Assembly (NCBI RefSeq): GCF_009818105.1 | Contig: NZ_CP046564.1 | Coordinates: 3,596,001 to 3,660,000, forward strand | Reading direction: 5' to 3' | Origin: Bacillus sp. N1-1 | GTDB lineage: Bacteria > Bacillota > Bacilli > Bacillales > Guptibacillaceae | Length of the DNA stretch: 64,000 nucleotides | Shown: piece after piece, positions 34,000 to 43,043 of the stretch | How the letters are laid out: each line of letters begins with the position of its first letter | Position numbering within the stretch: the first letter of the stretch is position 1 | Made by a program: the position numbers and the translations under genes | The notes under the pieces: generated by a model | Seen by the model: only the letters and a program-made list of their open reading frames with translations | Told to the model about the DNA's origin: nothing | Database searches by the model: none

Positions 34000-34308
34000 T
34001 TATTCTGTTTCTCCAGTCCATTCAAGCATGCCGCCTGTCATATTTAACACGGAATACCCGTTTGATTTCAAGACCATAGAAGCCATACCGCTTCTTCCAC
34101 CTGATCGGCAGACAATGATATGCTCTGTATCCTTATCAAGTTCATTCATTCTGTCCTGTAGCTCATTGACCGGAAGATTATAAGCACCAGGAATCTTGCC
34201 TTCCGCTACCTCTTCTGGTCCTCGAACATCGACAATACTAATAGTTTTGTTGCTCTTTAACAGTTCATTTACCTCAGTTGGTGTTACATCTTTTACATAA
34301 CCAGACAT
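34000..34308 (-). CDS. Single-domain rhodanese
   Basis: About 102 residues, cytosolic rhodanese: TISIVDVRGPEEVAEGKIPGA and active loop IVCRSGGRS with Cys. ATG at 34308 after AGAGGAGG. Third of four rhodanese modules in the operon, suggesting a sulfane-sulfur relay. Confidence 0.92.
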   Translation of the reverse strand: MSGYVKDVTPTEVNELLKSNKTISIVDVRGPEEVAEGKIPGAYNLPVNELQDRMNELDKDTEHIIVCRSGGRSGMASMVLKSNGYSVLNMTGGMLEWTGETE

Positions 34309-34322
34309 TCTTTTCCCTCCTC

Positions 34323-34682
34323 TTATTTCCACATATTCATTCCGCCGCGTACATTCGAAACAGACGTGAAGCCCTGTCTCCTCAATTCGCCACAAGCTTT
34401 TGAACTTCTCATACCACTTTGACAGATCACAACAACTTCTTTATTTGGATCAAGTTCTTTTGCTCGTTTGCTTAGTTGATGAAGCGGCATATTTTTAAAT
34501 TGCTTTACGTTTTGTCCTTTATATTCACCAGGTGTACGCACATCAATAAATTGGACATTGCGATCGTTAAACTTCGCTTTCGCCTGTTCAGAAGTTATCG
34601 TGGCAACACCTTTTCCAGGTCCGACCTTTTTATAAATGAACCATGCGGCTATCACGAAGACAGCTATTAGGATCAGTTCCAT
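34323..34682 (-). CDS. Membrane-anchored rhodanese
   Basis: A 119-residue protein with an N-terminal membrane helix (ELILIAVFVIAAWFIYKK) and a rhodanese domain (VQFIDVRTPGEYKGQN; active loop VICQSGMRSS). Similar to YqhL/YtwF-type proteins. Would place sulfurtransferase activity at the membrane, near the exporter. Confidence 0.9.
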   Translation of the reverse strand: MELILIAVFVIAAWFIYKKVGPGKGVATITSEQAKAKFNDRNVQFIDVRTPGEYKGQNVKQFKNMPLHQLSKRAKELDPNKEVVVICQSGMRSSKACGELRRQGFTSVSNVRGGMNMWK

Positions 34683-34694
34683 ACTTATCGCTCC

Positions 34695-35174
34695 TTAAAT
34701 AAAGAGATTGACGTTACCATCTTCAGCATCGCCAAGGTAAGCGGCAACACCTGCATAGTCGATTTCTTCTAGCAGCTCATCTTTTTGTAGACCAAGGAGA
34801 TCCATCGTCATCGTACAAGCAACAAGTTTAACTTCCTGTTCTTGTGCAAGCTCAATTAGCTGCGGAAGTTCTGTTACATTATGCTTTTTAATCACGTTCT
34901 TAATCATCTTTTTACCCATTCCACCGTAGTTCATTTTGGAAAGGCCCATTTTGTCAGCGCCGCGTGGCATCATTTTTCCAAACATTTTCTCTAGAAAACC
35001 TTTATTAACGTCTACTTGCTGATCTTTACGAAGAGCGTTCAAGCCCCAGAATGTATGGAAAATCGTTACCTCATGATCATAAGCAGCAGCACCATTTGCG
35101 ATAATGTACGCGGCCATTGCTTTGTCATAATCTCCACTAAATAAGACAATCGTTGTTTTCTTCTGTTCACTCAT
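34695..35174 (-). CDS. yrkE: DsrE/DsrF-like protein (YrkE)
   Basis: About 159 residues with the DsrE-like start TTIVLFSGDYDKAMAAYIIANGAAAYDHEVTIFHTFWGL and a conserved Cys in VKLVACTMTMDLLGL. ATG at 35174 with AAAGGAGG upstream. Sulfur-carrier or transferase partner. A CstR-like palindrome lies just upstream. Confidence 0.9.
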   Translation of the reverse strand: MSEQKKTTIVLFSGDYDKAMAAYIIANGAAAYDHEVTIFHTFWGLNALRKDQQVDVNKGFLEKMFGKMMPRGADKMGLSKMNYGGMGKKMIKNVIKKHNVTELPQLIELAQEQEVKLVACTMTMDLLGLQKDELLEEIDYAGVAAYLGDAEDGNVNLFI

Positions 35175-35189
35175 TTTATATCCTCCTTT

Positions 35190-35205
35190 ATACACCCTAG
35201 GGTAT
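35190..35205 (-). promoter_or_regulatory. CstR-type operator upstream of yrkE
   Basis: ATACACCCTAGGGTAT, near-perfect palindrome, 15 bp upstream of the yrkE start, overlapping the expected promoter/leader. Confidence 0.7.
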
Positions 35206-35223
35206 ATAATATATTAAAATTTT

Positions 35224-35484
35224 TTATCGACTTCTTACTAAAAGGTTAACAGCTTCTTTCACAACATCATCAGTAGATTCTCCCTGCTCAATCTGTTTGT
35301 GAAGACACTGTTCAAGATTCGAACTTACGATTAATCCAATGGAACGATCGATTCCAGAACGTGTTGCGGAGAGTTGCGTTACAATATCTTCACAGCTCTT
35401 CTCTTGCTCCATCATCTGGATTACGCCGCGTAATTGACCTTCAATACGCTTCAATCGATTCATAACGGCTTTATCGTATTTCAT
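35224..35484 (-). CDS. cstR: CstR persulfide-sensing repressor (CsoR family)
   Basis: An 86-residue four-helix CsoR-family repressor. Cysteines at C31 (KSCEDI) and C60 (NLEQCLHK) match the two reactive cysteines of Staphylococcus CstR; the histidine needed for Cu(I) in CsoR (HxxxC) is absent between them. It should release DNA when persulfide links the two cysteines. Equivalent of B. subtilis yrkD. Perfect operator at 35504-35519, upstream of its own start. Confidence 0.9.
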   Translation of the reverse strand: MKYDKAVMNRLKRIEGQLRGVIQMMEQEKSCEDIVTQLSATRSGIDRSIGLIVSSNLEQCLHKQIEQGESTDDVVKEAVNLLVRSR

Positions 35485-35503
35485 TTTGATACCCCCTCAC
35501 TAT

Positions 35504-35519
35504 ATACCCCTAAGGGTAT
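35504..35519 (-). promoter_or_regulatory. CstR-type operator upstream of cstR
   Basis: ATACCCCTAAGGGTAT, 16-bp palindrome 20 bp upstream of the cstR start. Confidence 0.8.
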
Positions 35520-35569
35520 AAAATCAAGTAAAAAAATTTATCGGCACATCAATTTCGTTTGTGTTTCAA

Positions 35570-35585
35570 ATACCTATAGGGGTAT
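35570..35585. promoter_or_regulatory. CstR-type operator, distal
   Basis: ATACCTATAGGGGTAT, palindromic with one asymmetry, about 66 bp from the neighbouring operator, between DUF202 and cstR genes. Confidence 0.7.
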
Positions 35586-35621
35586 TATAACGTATCTGTA
35601 TAGAATGTCAACACCCTGGTT

Positions 35622-35990
35622 TTAAGAAAGCCAATTGATTTGAATAATAAAATACGTAGCAATTAAAGCAATCATTAACAATACGACTACTAGTAGAAAC
35701 ACGACGATCCATGAAGAGGAAGGTACCTCGAATTTTAAAATGCGTTTTTTCGTGCGATAGAACTGCACAGCTCCGCCTGCGATCGTCAACAATCCGAAAA
35801 ATAACGAGGAAAAACTAATGAAGACCGCTACCTGGTCATCTGCACGTTCTCCCGCGGCTCTTGTAAAATGTAAGCTTGCTGTTAGAAAACCAATACCGAT
35901 GATAGCAATCGAAGTGCGAACCCACGCTAGAAACGTTCGTTCATTTGCTAAAAGCTGCTGCACTCGTCCATCTGCTTTCTTGTTTTCCAA
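35622..35990 (-). CDS. DUF202 (YidH-like) membrane protein
   Basis: A 122-residue protein with the family opener LANERTFLAWVRTSIAIIGIGF and three membrane helices. Function unknown. TTG start at 35990 with GAGGTG upstream. Its upstream CstR-like operator (36020-36035) ties it to sulfide stress. Confidence 0.87.
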   Translation of the reverse strand: MENKKADGRVQQLLANERTFLAWVRTSIAIIGIGFLTASLHFTRAAGERADDQVAVFISFSSLFFGLLTIAGGAVQFYRTKKRILKFEVPSSSWIVVFLLVVVLLMIALIATYFIIQINWLS

Positions 35991-36019
35991 GTTTCTTCAC
36001 CTCACATGATTTGAATTAT

Positions 36020-36035
36020 ATACCCCATAGTGTAT
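36020..36035 (-). promoter_or_regulatory. CstR-type operator upstream of DUF202 gene
   Basis: ATACCCCATAGTGTAT embedded in TATAT flanks, 30 bp upstream of the DUF202 start. Confidence 0.65.
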
Positions 36036-36070
36036 ATAAGCAACTGTTGACTACTGTTATTGTATCCTTC

Positions 36071-36106
36071 TAAAAACAAAAAAAGCAGAATCGCTTACGA
36101 TTCTGC
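36071..36106 (-). terminator. Terminator overlapping the msrAB stop
   Basis: GCAGAATCG-CTTA-CGATTCTGC (36084-36106) with T-run on the minus strand; the stem includes the last codons of msrAB. Confidence 0.85.
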
Positions 36107-37222
36107 CTGTTCATCAAAAATGTTTACAAATTCTCCGTATCCTCTCTCTTCCATTTCTTCTTTTGGGATGAAATCAAGAGCAGCGGAGTTCAAGCAATAG
36201 CGAAGACCTGTCGGCTCAGGGCCATCTTCAAACACGTGACCAAGGTGAGAATCAGCACCTTTACTTCGTACTTCGGTACGAACGGTAAACCAACTTTTAT
36301 CTTCTTTTTCTACAATATTCTCTGGTACTAGTGGCTTAGTGAAACTTGGCCAGCCTGTACCTGATTCATATTTATCGATCGAGCTGAAAAGCGGCTCGCC
36401 TGAAACAATATCAACATAAATCCCTTGTTCTTTATTATCCCAGTATTCATTATCAAATGCTTTTTCCGTATCATCTTCCTGCGTCACACTGTATTGAATC
36501 GGCGTGAGCATTTCTTTTAATTCTTCATCAGTATACGTAACAGCTGATTTCGTTTCTGGCACGTCTACCTCACGATCATCTCCCCATGCTTTCTCGAGAA
36601 ACTGATCGCGACCTGAATTTTCACGATAAAATTTATAGCGAAATTCATTTTCTTTATAATAATCTTGATGGTAATCCTCCGCTACGTAAAAGGTCGTTGC
36701 TTCTTCAATCGGAGTAACAATCGCTTTATCGAACCGTCCTGAGTCCCCAATCTCCTGTTTCGACTTCACCGCAGCCGATTTTTGCTCTTCGTTGTGATAA
36801 AAAACCCCTGATAAATATTGATCACCACGATCGACAAACTGTCCTTCATCATCTGTGGGGTCAATTTGTCGCCAAAATACATCTAAGAGTGTCTCATAGC
36901 TAACAACAGAAGGATCATAGTACACCTGAACGGCTTCAACATGACCGGTCCCTCCCGAAGATACTTCTTTATAGGAAGGGTTTTCTGTTTCTCCACCAAT
37001 ATAACCAGAGACGGCTTCTCGAACGCCATCTAGCTTTTCAAATGGTGGTTCCATACACCAAAAACATCCTCCCGCAAAAGTAGCGATCGCTTCATTATCC
37101 TGGACAGCCTGTGCCGGCTCGCTCCCATATGAACGTTTAAAGATCACATCATATAATTTGGGCAATGTGAAAACTAAGACAGCCGCTATTCCAACTAACA
37201 AAATCCACCTTGTTGCTTTCAT
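36095..37222 (-). CDS. msrAB: Membrane-anchored MsrA-MsrB methionine sulfoxide reductase
   Basis: A 375-residue fusion. N-terminal anchor or signal ([16 protein letters not shown]), MsrA domain (about 45-205) with catalytic C53 in GGCFWC, then MsrB domain (about 230-365) with [15 protein letters not shown] and catalytic Cys in RYCLNSAAL. Repairs S- and R-methionine sulfoxide in extracytoplasmic proteins. The zinc CxxC pairs of many MsrB are absent. Ends inside its terminator. Confidence 0.93.
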   Translation of the reverse strand: MKATRWILLVGIAAVLVFTLPKLYDVIFKRSYGSEPAQAVQDNEAIATFAGGCFWCMEPPFEKLDGVREAVSGYIGGETENPSYKEVSSGGTGHVEAVQVYYDPSVVSYETLLDVFWRQIDPTDDEGQFVDRGDQYLSGVFYHNEEQKSAAVKSKQEIGDSGRFDKAIVTPIEEATTFYVAEDYHQDYYKENEFRYKFYRENSGRDQFLEKAWGDDREVDVPETKSAVTYTDEELKEMLTPIQYSVTQEDDTEKAFDNEYWDNKEQGIYVDIVSGEPLFSSIDKYESGTGWPSFTKPLVPENIVEKEDKSWFTVRTEVRSKGADSHLGHVFEDGPEPTGLRYCLNSAALDFIPKEEMEERGYGEFVNIFDEQAES

Positions 37223-37484
37223 ACGTTATTCCTCCTTTATTTCTAATGGAAGCATAAACTAAAATTCACAGCCTAACCCTACATCTATTAATTGACTCTT
37301 CACCATCAACCATCTTCATCGATTCACTCTTCTTTAGTTTAACTCATTTTGGATAATTCGTTGATTTTGGATCGGTTTTCTCAAAAACACCCGGGTGTTT
37401 CATCATATTCCTGGTTAAATAATGCTAGAGGTGATAGGCTATGAATATAGAAAAAATATTAATGTATGGTTAGGAGTATATACG

Positions 37485-37853
37485 ATGAAAAAATATAATA
37501 TCCCTGTCGAAGCTGCCCTCGAAGTGATTGGAGGAAAGTGGAAGGTCGTCATACTCTGTCACTTAATCGAAGGTACGAAGCGCACCGGTGGACTAAAAAA
37601 ATTAATGCCTGGGATTACGCAAAAGATGCTAACACAACAGCTCCGTGAATTAGAAGATGATGGTGTGATTTTAAGAAAGGTGTACAATCAGATTCCACCA
37701 AAAGTTGAATATTCACTTACTGACTACGGATGGTCTTTAAAAGAAATACTTGATTCACTTTGCTCATGGGGAGAGCAGCACATCGAAAAAACTTATCCTT
37801 GTAAAGAAGATGTGCTCTTACAACCTGAAGAACGAGATACAATGAAAGCTTAA
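37485..37853 (+). CDS. HxlR-family transcriptional regulator
   Basis: A 122-residue winged-helix regulator: ALEVIGGKWKVVILCHLIEG, GITQKMLTQQLRELEDDGVILRKVYNQIPPKVEYSLT. One Cys in LCHLI and another near the C-terminus may be redox-sensitive as in HypR/YodB-like sensors. ATG at 37485, 9 nt after GGAG. Divergent from msrAB, which may be its target. Confidence 0.9.
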   Translation: MKKYNIPVEAALEVIGGKWKVVILCHLIEGTKRTGGLKKLMPGITQKMLTQQLRELEDDGVILRKVYNQIPPKVEYSLTDYGWSLKEILDSLCSWGEQHIEKTYPCKEDVLLQPEERDTMKA

Positions 37854-37856
37854 TTC

Positions 37857-37898
37857 AAAAAAACGGTCCGCAATTTAAAAATGCGGACCGTTTTTTTA
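37857..37898. terminator. Bidirectional terminator
   Basis: AAAAAACGGTCCGCA / TGCGGACCGTTTTTT hairpin between convergent genes. Confidence 0.92.
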
Positions 37899-38873
37899 TC
37901 TTCGAGCTGATGTCAATTTATCTGGTGAAGGTAACCATCGATCGAATGCCAGCAGTTTCGAGAAAAACGGCATGGCGAATACTGTAGAAACGAACAGCGT
38001 AAAGATCAAGATAAATGGAATCCCCCACATGGTTGCAATGACTTCAGATGACTGTTGTTCGAGGAACCATTTAATAACAAATCCGTGGAACAAATAAATC
38101 GCAAACGTTCTGGATCCCAATGGTGTAAAGACAATTGGTCCTTCTGGAATCATCGAAAAGAACAGAAACATAACAACCGCTGTTCCAATATAATAGGTGA
38201 GGCGAATCAACAAGTCTGTGTTTGATTCATACACATACGTACCGTAAAGTAGATCAGCTAGTCCTTCAATTTTGTATAAATAAAACAGTAAAAACAATCC
38301 GCCAAGGACCACGGGAGCAATCCACTTCATATATGGGAAGCGGATCGGCTTCTTTTTACATCCCATCACCATACCGAGTACAAAAAACGGTAAGAAAACG
38401 AAAAGGCGATCAAGTGACAGAAACCTTTCAACATCAAAATAGCCAACAACGAGACCCGCACCAATACTTAACGGAAGCAAAAGGCTCGCTTTCATTTTAA
38501 GTAAGATCGGTGAGATTAGTTTGTACGCTGCAATACATAACAAGAACCACATCGCCCATCTCGGCGTAAGAAATTCAATCGCAAATGATTTTTGATACAA
38601 ATTTGTGTAATAGATCGAATAAATCACTTGAAAAATGACATAAGGAAGCAAAAACGTCGTGAATATTTTCCAAAAATATTTTGTCCCAGATGCCTTTCTA
38701 GTAAAATAGCCAGTTAAAAAAATAAAAGCAGGCATGTGAAAAATAAAAATCACATGATACAGACTGTAAAGAAAACGAGAGTCATTAATGAATGGCGTTA
38801 GCAGGTGACCACCGACTACTAACAATATTAAGATAGCTTTACTATTATCGAAGTATGCAATACGTTCTGACAC
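37896..38873 (-). CDS. Acyltransferase-3 family membrane protein
   Basis: About 325 residues with ten hydrophobic segments. Opens SERIAYFDNSKAILILLVVGGHLL (the acyltransferase-3 start with catalytic-type His), IFIFHMPAFIFLTGYF, and later LYLFHGFVI-type sequence. Modifies a surface sugar or lipid with an acyl group; YkrP/YfiQ-like. GTG at 38873 has GAGGAGG 9 nt upstream. Confidence 0.85.
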   Translation of the reverse strand: MSERIAYFDNSKAILILLVVGGHLLTPFINDSRFLYSLYHVIFIFHMPAFIFLTGYFTRKASGTKYFWKIFTTFLLPYVIFQVIYSIYYTNLYQKSFAIEFLTPRWAMWFLLCIAAYKLISPILLKMKASLLLPLSIGAGLVVGYFDVERFLSLDRLFVFLPFFVLGMVMGCKKKPIRFPYMKWIAPVVLGGLFLLFYLYKIEGLADLLYGTYVYESNTDLLIRLTYYIGTAVVMFLFFSMIPEGPIVFTPLGSRTFAIYLFHGFVIKWFLEQQSSEVIATMWGIPFILIFTLFVSTVFAMPFFSKLLAFDRWLPSPDKLTSARR

Positions 38874-39209
38874 GAAAAACAACCTCCTCAAAGGATTGAA
38901 AGACGTTCGATACCGTCCTTCTCTATATACCCTCAACTTCGTATTTTCATCCTTTATATTTGTAAGTTATTCGCACTCTGATCGTATAATTCTGTCAATC
39001 CCACTAAAAGAAAGAATATTCGAACCCTAATTTCGGTCATAAACACAACCTTTTTACTACCTAAAACCAGGTCTATTGACTCAAATTAATATGAAAACGC
39101 TTGAATTAATAGAAAAATATATTTTTTCTGAATAATCCTATTGTTTTTTTGTGCCGCGATGAGTAGAATGAATGTTATATTTTCACACATATAAAAGGAG
39201 GCGGGAGAC
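38874..39209. other. Intergenic region, divergent promoters
   Basis: No gene seen. It holds the start-side sequences of the acyltransferase gene and, on the cstA side, a -35-like TTGACT (39076) and a cre-like site at 39092-39105. The rest is AT-rich. Confidence 0.5.
39092..39105 (+). promoter_or_regulatory. Candidate cre (CcpA) site upstream of cstA
   Basis: TGAAAACGCTTGAA fits TGWAANCGNTNWCA except for the C near the end. About 105 bp upstream of cstA; CcpA control of carbon-starvation genes is plausible. Confidence 0.45.
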
Positions 39210-40652
39210 ATGATCACATTTGTCGGAGCCATTTGTTTATTGATTGTTGGGTATTACGTTTATTCTAAGGTGGTTGAACGAATTTTCGGCATTGACGATG
39301 ATCGTGAGACGCCTGCATATACAAAGCAAGATGGCATGGATTATATGCCGATGAGCTGGTGGAAAGGAAGTTTGATTCAACTTTTAAATATCGCCGGTCT
39401 TGGTCCAATCTTTGGTGCAGTGCTTGGAGCACTATACGGGCCTGTTGCTTTCATCTGGATTGTCGTTGGCTCAATCTTCGCAGGAGCTGTTCACGATTAT
39501 TTCTCAGGTATGATGTCACTTAGGCATAATGGGGAACAGTATCCCTCACTCGTAGGACGCTACCTTGGAAAAGGGGCAAAAGGAACGATCAATATTATTT
39601 CAATCGTTTTGATGATTCTTGTTGCTGCTGCTTTTACAGCTGGTCCAGCCCAGCTAATGGCGCAAGTAACGCCGCTTAGTTTTACGATGAGCTTGATACT
39701 CATTTTTGCTTATTTTGTACTAGCAGCCATTCTACCAGTAAATAAAATCATCGGTCGGATTTATCCTATTTTTGGGGTTATTCTGATTGTGATGGCTGTT
39801 TCGATTGCTATCGGATTATTCTTTATGGACAATCCTATCCCAAATTTAACTTTCTCAAACCTTCATCCGGATAATTTACCGTTATGGCCACTCTTAATGA
39901 TTACTGTATCGTGCGGAGCAATCTCAGGATTTCATTCGACTCAAAGTCCAATCATTGCAAGAACAATGAAACGTGAAAGCGATGGGAAAAAGGTCTTTTA
40001 TGGAGCGATGATTGCAGAAGGAGTGATTGCTCTTATCTGGGCGGCGGCCGGAATGACTTTCTTTGGAAGTACAGGTGGACTTCAGGGTGCACTTGCTGCT
40101 GGAGGACCGTCTGGAGTCGTAAACGAAATAAGTTCTTCCTTACTTGGTACATTTGGTGGCGTTCTTGCGATTGTGGGTGTTATTATTCTTCCAATCACAA
40201 CTGGCGATACGTCGCTTCGGTCTTCTCGTATGATGCTTGCTGATTTATTTACTAAAAAAGAGACATCAAAAGCTGCTGATGGCAAAGGAAAGACGCTTCT
40301 TTTAACAGCTGCTGTTGCAACACCGACATTTCTATTAACACAGATTGATTATACGTTTTTATGGCGATACGTTGGTTTTACTAATCAACTCGTGGCTACT
40401 GTCATGCTTTGGACAGCAGCGATGTACCTTGTAAAAAAACAAAAGTTCCATTGGATTTGTAGTTTGCCAGCACTCTTCATGACAATGACGGTATCAACGT
40501 ATCTTTTCCTTGCACCAGAAGGGTTTCAACTTCCATACAACATCTCAATGGTCTTTGGTGGTATCATTACTTGTTTAACAGCGGGATGGTTTGGTTATCA
40601 ATTATGGAAAGCCCGCAAAAGAAAGATGGTTACAATCGAACAAGTGGCATAG
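39210..40652 (+). CDS. cstA: CstA-family carbon starvation / pyruvate-type transporter
   Basis: A 480-residue protein with about 13 membrane helices: DGMDYMPMSWWKGSLIQLLNIAGLGPIFGAVLGALYGP, VHDYFSGMMSLRHNGEQYPSLVG and FHSTQSPIIARTM are CstA motifs. It is shorter than the classic CstA (about 600-700 residues), as in many Bacilli. Likely peptide or pyruvate uptake when carbon is short. AAAGGAGG precedes ATG. Confidence 0.88.
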   Translation: MITFVGAICLLIVGYYVYSKVVERIFGIDDDRETPAYTKQDGMDYMPMSWWKGSLIQLLNIAGLGPIFGAVLGALYGPVAFIWIVVGSIFAGAVHDYFSGMMSLRHNGEQYPSLVGRYLGKGAKGTINIISIVLMILVAAAFTAGPAQLMAQVTPLSFTMSLILIFAYFVLAAILPVNKIIGRIYPIFGVILIVMAVSIAIGLFFMDNPIPNLTFSNLHPDNLPLWPLLMITVSCGAISGFHSTQSPIIARTMKRESDGKKVFYGAMIAEGVIALIWAAAGMTFFGSTGGLQGALAAGGPSGVVNEISSSLLGTFGGVLAIVGVIILPITTGDTSLRSSRMMLADLFTKKETSKAADGKGKTLLLTAAVATPTFLLTQIDYTFLWRYVGFTNQLVATVMLWTAAMYLVKKQKFHWICSLPALFMTMTVSTYLFLAPEGFQLPYNISMVFGGIITCLTAGWFGYQLWKARKRKMVTIEQVA

Positions 40653-40654
40653 AG

Positions 40655-40700
40655 AAAAGCAGCCTTCCTTTTCAGCTAGAAAAAGGAAGGCTGCTTTTTT
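40655..40700. terminator. Bidirectional terminator
   Basis: AAAAGCAGCCTTCCTTTT / AAAAAGGAAGGCTGCTTTT hairpin; it includes the last codons of yfhC on the minus strand. Confidence 0.9.
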
Positions 40701-41272
40701 GGTTGCGTATCGTAAATGGTAAGTTTGTTCTTAATAGATTTACGTTCTTTCGGATTGGGGATAAAAGCTGGCTTCCCAATATGAAGCATCCCAACGATCA
40801 CGTCACCAGGCTCTAGTCCCATTGCTTCTTGAAAAGAAGGATCGAAAATAAAGCCGTTCGTTTTCCATACAACGCCTAATCCTTTCGCCCAGGACAGAAG
40901 CTGTATATTTTGAATGAATGCACACGTAGCCGCAAAATCTTCATGACGCTCTTTTTCAGTCGTAGCCGCTTTCACCGTCACGAGGAGATGAATCGGTATG
41001 TTACGAATGAATTGATTGATCTTTTCCTTTTTCTTTTCCGCTTTTTCTTCATCAAATTCTGTGCGGGCAATACTTTCTTGGATATGCTCAATGAGGTGTT
41101 CTTTGCCGTCACCCTTATATAACATCACTTCCCACGGTTCTCTTAGTTTATGGTTTGGCGCCCATTTCGCATCTTCAAGAATGTCTACGATTGTATGTAA
41201 TGGGATATCGTCAGGTTGAAATTTGCGAATCGTTCTTCTTGAAACAATTGTATGTTGAATCGTATTATTCAT
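40676..41272 (-). CDS. yfhC: Nitroreductase-family protein YfhC
   Basis: A 198-residue FMN oxidoreductase: VSRRTIRKFQPDDIP, AKWAPNHKLREPWEVMLY, CAFIQNIQLLSWAKGLGVVWKT. Length and sequence fit B. subtilis YfhC, which I recall as a Fur-regulon member; a perfect Fur box lies 73 bp upstream here. It might serve in ferric reduction or repair under iron limitation; that is inference. Confidence 0.85.
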   Translation of the reverse strand: MNNTIQHTIVSRRTIRKFQPDDIPLHTIVDILEDAKWAPNHKLREPWEVMLYKGDGKEHLIEHIQESIARTEFDEEKAEKKKEKINQFIRNIPIHLLVTVKAATTEKERHEDFAATCAFIQNIQLLSWAKGLGVVWKTNGFIFDPSFQEAMGLEPGDVIVGMLHIGKPAFIPNPKERKSIKNKLTIYDTQPKKQPSFF

Positions 41273-41344
41273 TTTTTATAAGCACCCTTTCTTAAGACAA
41301 ATGGTAGACCCGTGCCTTTCAATCTCATCTTACTTCTATTCTAT

Positions 41345-41359
41345 TGATAATGATTATCA
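41345..41359 (-). promoter_or_regulatory. Fur box upstream of yfhC
   Basis: TGATAATGATTATCA, a perfect 7-1-7 Fur palindrome, between yfhC and the end of the oxidoreductase gene. Confidence 0.85.
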
Positions 41360-41382
41360 ATGTCAAATAAAAAAAGGAAAGC

Positions 41383-42378
41383 CTATGATAGACTTTCCTT
41401 TCCCTGATTATAGTTTGCCACGAGCTGATCCATCACTCTACTCGTTCTTATCGCAGTGTTTCCAGTGCTTGGTGATTGTCCTTTACCGTTTAGTTCATTT
41501 ACAATAGACTGAATTAACGGCTGTTGAACATGTTCAGGATACACCACTTCAATTTCATGTTCACCAGACTCATTTTTGAGAATAATTGGACGTTCTTGAA
41601 GTGTCGAATAAATGATTGATCCTTTATCACCAACGATTTCATTTACATCTTCATTTTTGTACGATTGAAAACACCACTGACCTGTACCGTGTACACCTGA
41701 TTGAAAAACGTAAGTGCCTGATACGATGTCTTCTGCTTCATAAAGACCGCCTTGATTACTCGCAAAACCCTTCGCTTGTTCAATAGGTCCAAACAGATAG
41801 TCAAGAAAATCAAGCGTATGACTAGCCAAGTCGAAAAAGTGGCCGCCGCCTGAAATTTCCGGCTTTACTCGCCAAGGGAGATCACCTTGTAATTCTTGCT
41901 CAGAAGCTTTCTTATGATGCACGGTTCTTACAAATCGAACACTTCCGATCGCCTCATTCTCCAACAACTCTTTTACTTTCAAAAGAGCAGGCATCGCTCG
42001 ACGATAAAAGGCAACGAATAAAGGCACATCGTTGGAACGGCATGCGTCGATCATCTCCTGACATTCTGATGTGTTTAATGCCATTGGTTTCTCAACATAC
42101 ACCGGCTTCCCAGCTTGAGCTGCAAGAAGCGTATATTCTTTATGAGTCGACGGTGGTGTCGCGATGTATACGGCATCAACTTCGTCATCCTGAATCAATT
42201 GTTCCGCATTTGTATACCACTTTGGCACTTCGTGTCTCCTAGCATAATCTTGAGCTAGCTCTGCATCACGGCGCATAACCGCCACGAGCTCCGAATACTC
42301 AGCTTTCTGAAACCCTGGTCCGCTTTTCTTTTCAGTAACATTCCCGCAACCAATGATCCCCCAACGAATGGTTTTCAT
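41383..42378 (-). CDS. Gfo/Idh/MocA-family oxidoreductase
   Basis: A 331-residue NAD(P)-dependent sugar or inositol-type dehydrogenase: Rossmann GIIGCGNVTEKKSGPG, AVYIATPPSTHKEYTLLAAQAGKPVYVEKPMA (with EKP), GGGHFFDLASHTLDFL. Substrate unknown. AGGGGG precedes ATG, and its start overlaps the ywaC stop by 4 bp. Confidence 0.9.
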   Translation of the reverse strand: MKTIRWGIIGCGNVTEKKSGPGFQKAEYSELVAVMRRDAELAQDYARRHEVPKWYTNAEQLIQDDEVDAVYIATPPSTHKEYTLLAAQAGKPVYVEKPMALNTSECQEMIDACRSNDVPLFVAFYRRAMPALLKVKELLENEAIGSVRFVRTVHHKKASEQELQGDLPWRVKPEISGGGHFFDLASHTLDFLDYLFGPIEQAKGFASNQGGLYEAEDIVSGTYVFQSGVHGTGQWCFQSYKNEDVNEIVGDKGSIIYSTLQERPIILKNESGEHEIEVVYPEHVQQPLIQSIVNELNGKGQSPSTGNTAIRTSRVMDQLVANYNQGKESLS

Positions 42379-43043
42379 ATAAGCCCCCTAGCTAAAAGTT
42401 TTTTCTCCTCAATTTCATGCTCCTTAAATTCGTTTACTTCATCTTTAATTCGCATCATTTTCGCATCAAGGTAATGAACGATTTCTGCCGCTTCTTTTAA
42501 TTCGTTGCTTAATTTATCCGGTATTTCTCCTTCAAACTTATAGTAAATCTTGTGCTCCAAGCTTGCCCAGAAGTCCATGGCGATGGTACGCAGTTGAATT
42601 TCCACTCTCACAAGTTCTGGTCCTTTCGATAAGAAAACGGGAATTTCAACGATCAAATGTAAACTTTTGTATCCATTTGGTTTTGGATTCTTTACGTAAT
42701 CTTTTACATCAATCAGTCGGATATCGTCCTGACTTTCAATCATGTCATAAATACGGTAAATATCATTAGTAAAAGAACAGGTTACGCGCACACCTGCGAT
42801 ATCATTAATATGTTGCTTCACATTTTCAGTCGTAACTTCTAGTCCTTTACGTTCTAGCTTTGCCATAATACTTTCTGGTGACTTTATTCGTGATTTCACG
42901 TGTTCAATTGGGTTATGCTGATGAACAAATTGAAATTCATCATTTAAGATTGTTAGTTTTGTGTTAATTTCATCGAGCGCAAATTTATAGATGAACAAAA
43001 AATTCTTCCATTCTTCAATTCGTTCTTGGAATTCCTTCTTCAT
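42375..43043 (-). CDS. ywaC: Small alarmone synthetase YwaC (SasA/RelP)
   Basis: About 222 residues, RelA/SpoT synthetase domain without hydrolase or TGS: EEWKNFLFIYKFALDEINTKL, HNPIEHVKSRIKSPESIMAKLERKG, DIAGVRVTCSF, NPKPNGYKSLHLIVE, RVEIQLRTIAMDFWASLEHKIYYK. Matches YwaC/RelP better than YjbM/RelQ. Makes (p)ppGpp/pGpp. ATG at 43043 after AAAGGA; the TTG at 43049 is an alternative. Confidence 0.92.
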   Translation of the reverse strand: MKKEFQERIEEWKNFLFIYKFALDEINTKLTILNDEFQFVHQHNPIEHVKSRIKSPESIMAKLERKGLEVTTENVKQHINDIAGVRVTCSFTNDIYRIYDMIESQDDIRLIDVKDYVKNPKPNGYKSLHLIVEIPVFLSKGPELVRVEIQLRTIAMDFWASLEHKIYYKFEGEIPDKLSNELKEAAEIVHYLDAKMMRIKDEVNEFKEHEIEEKKLLARGLI

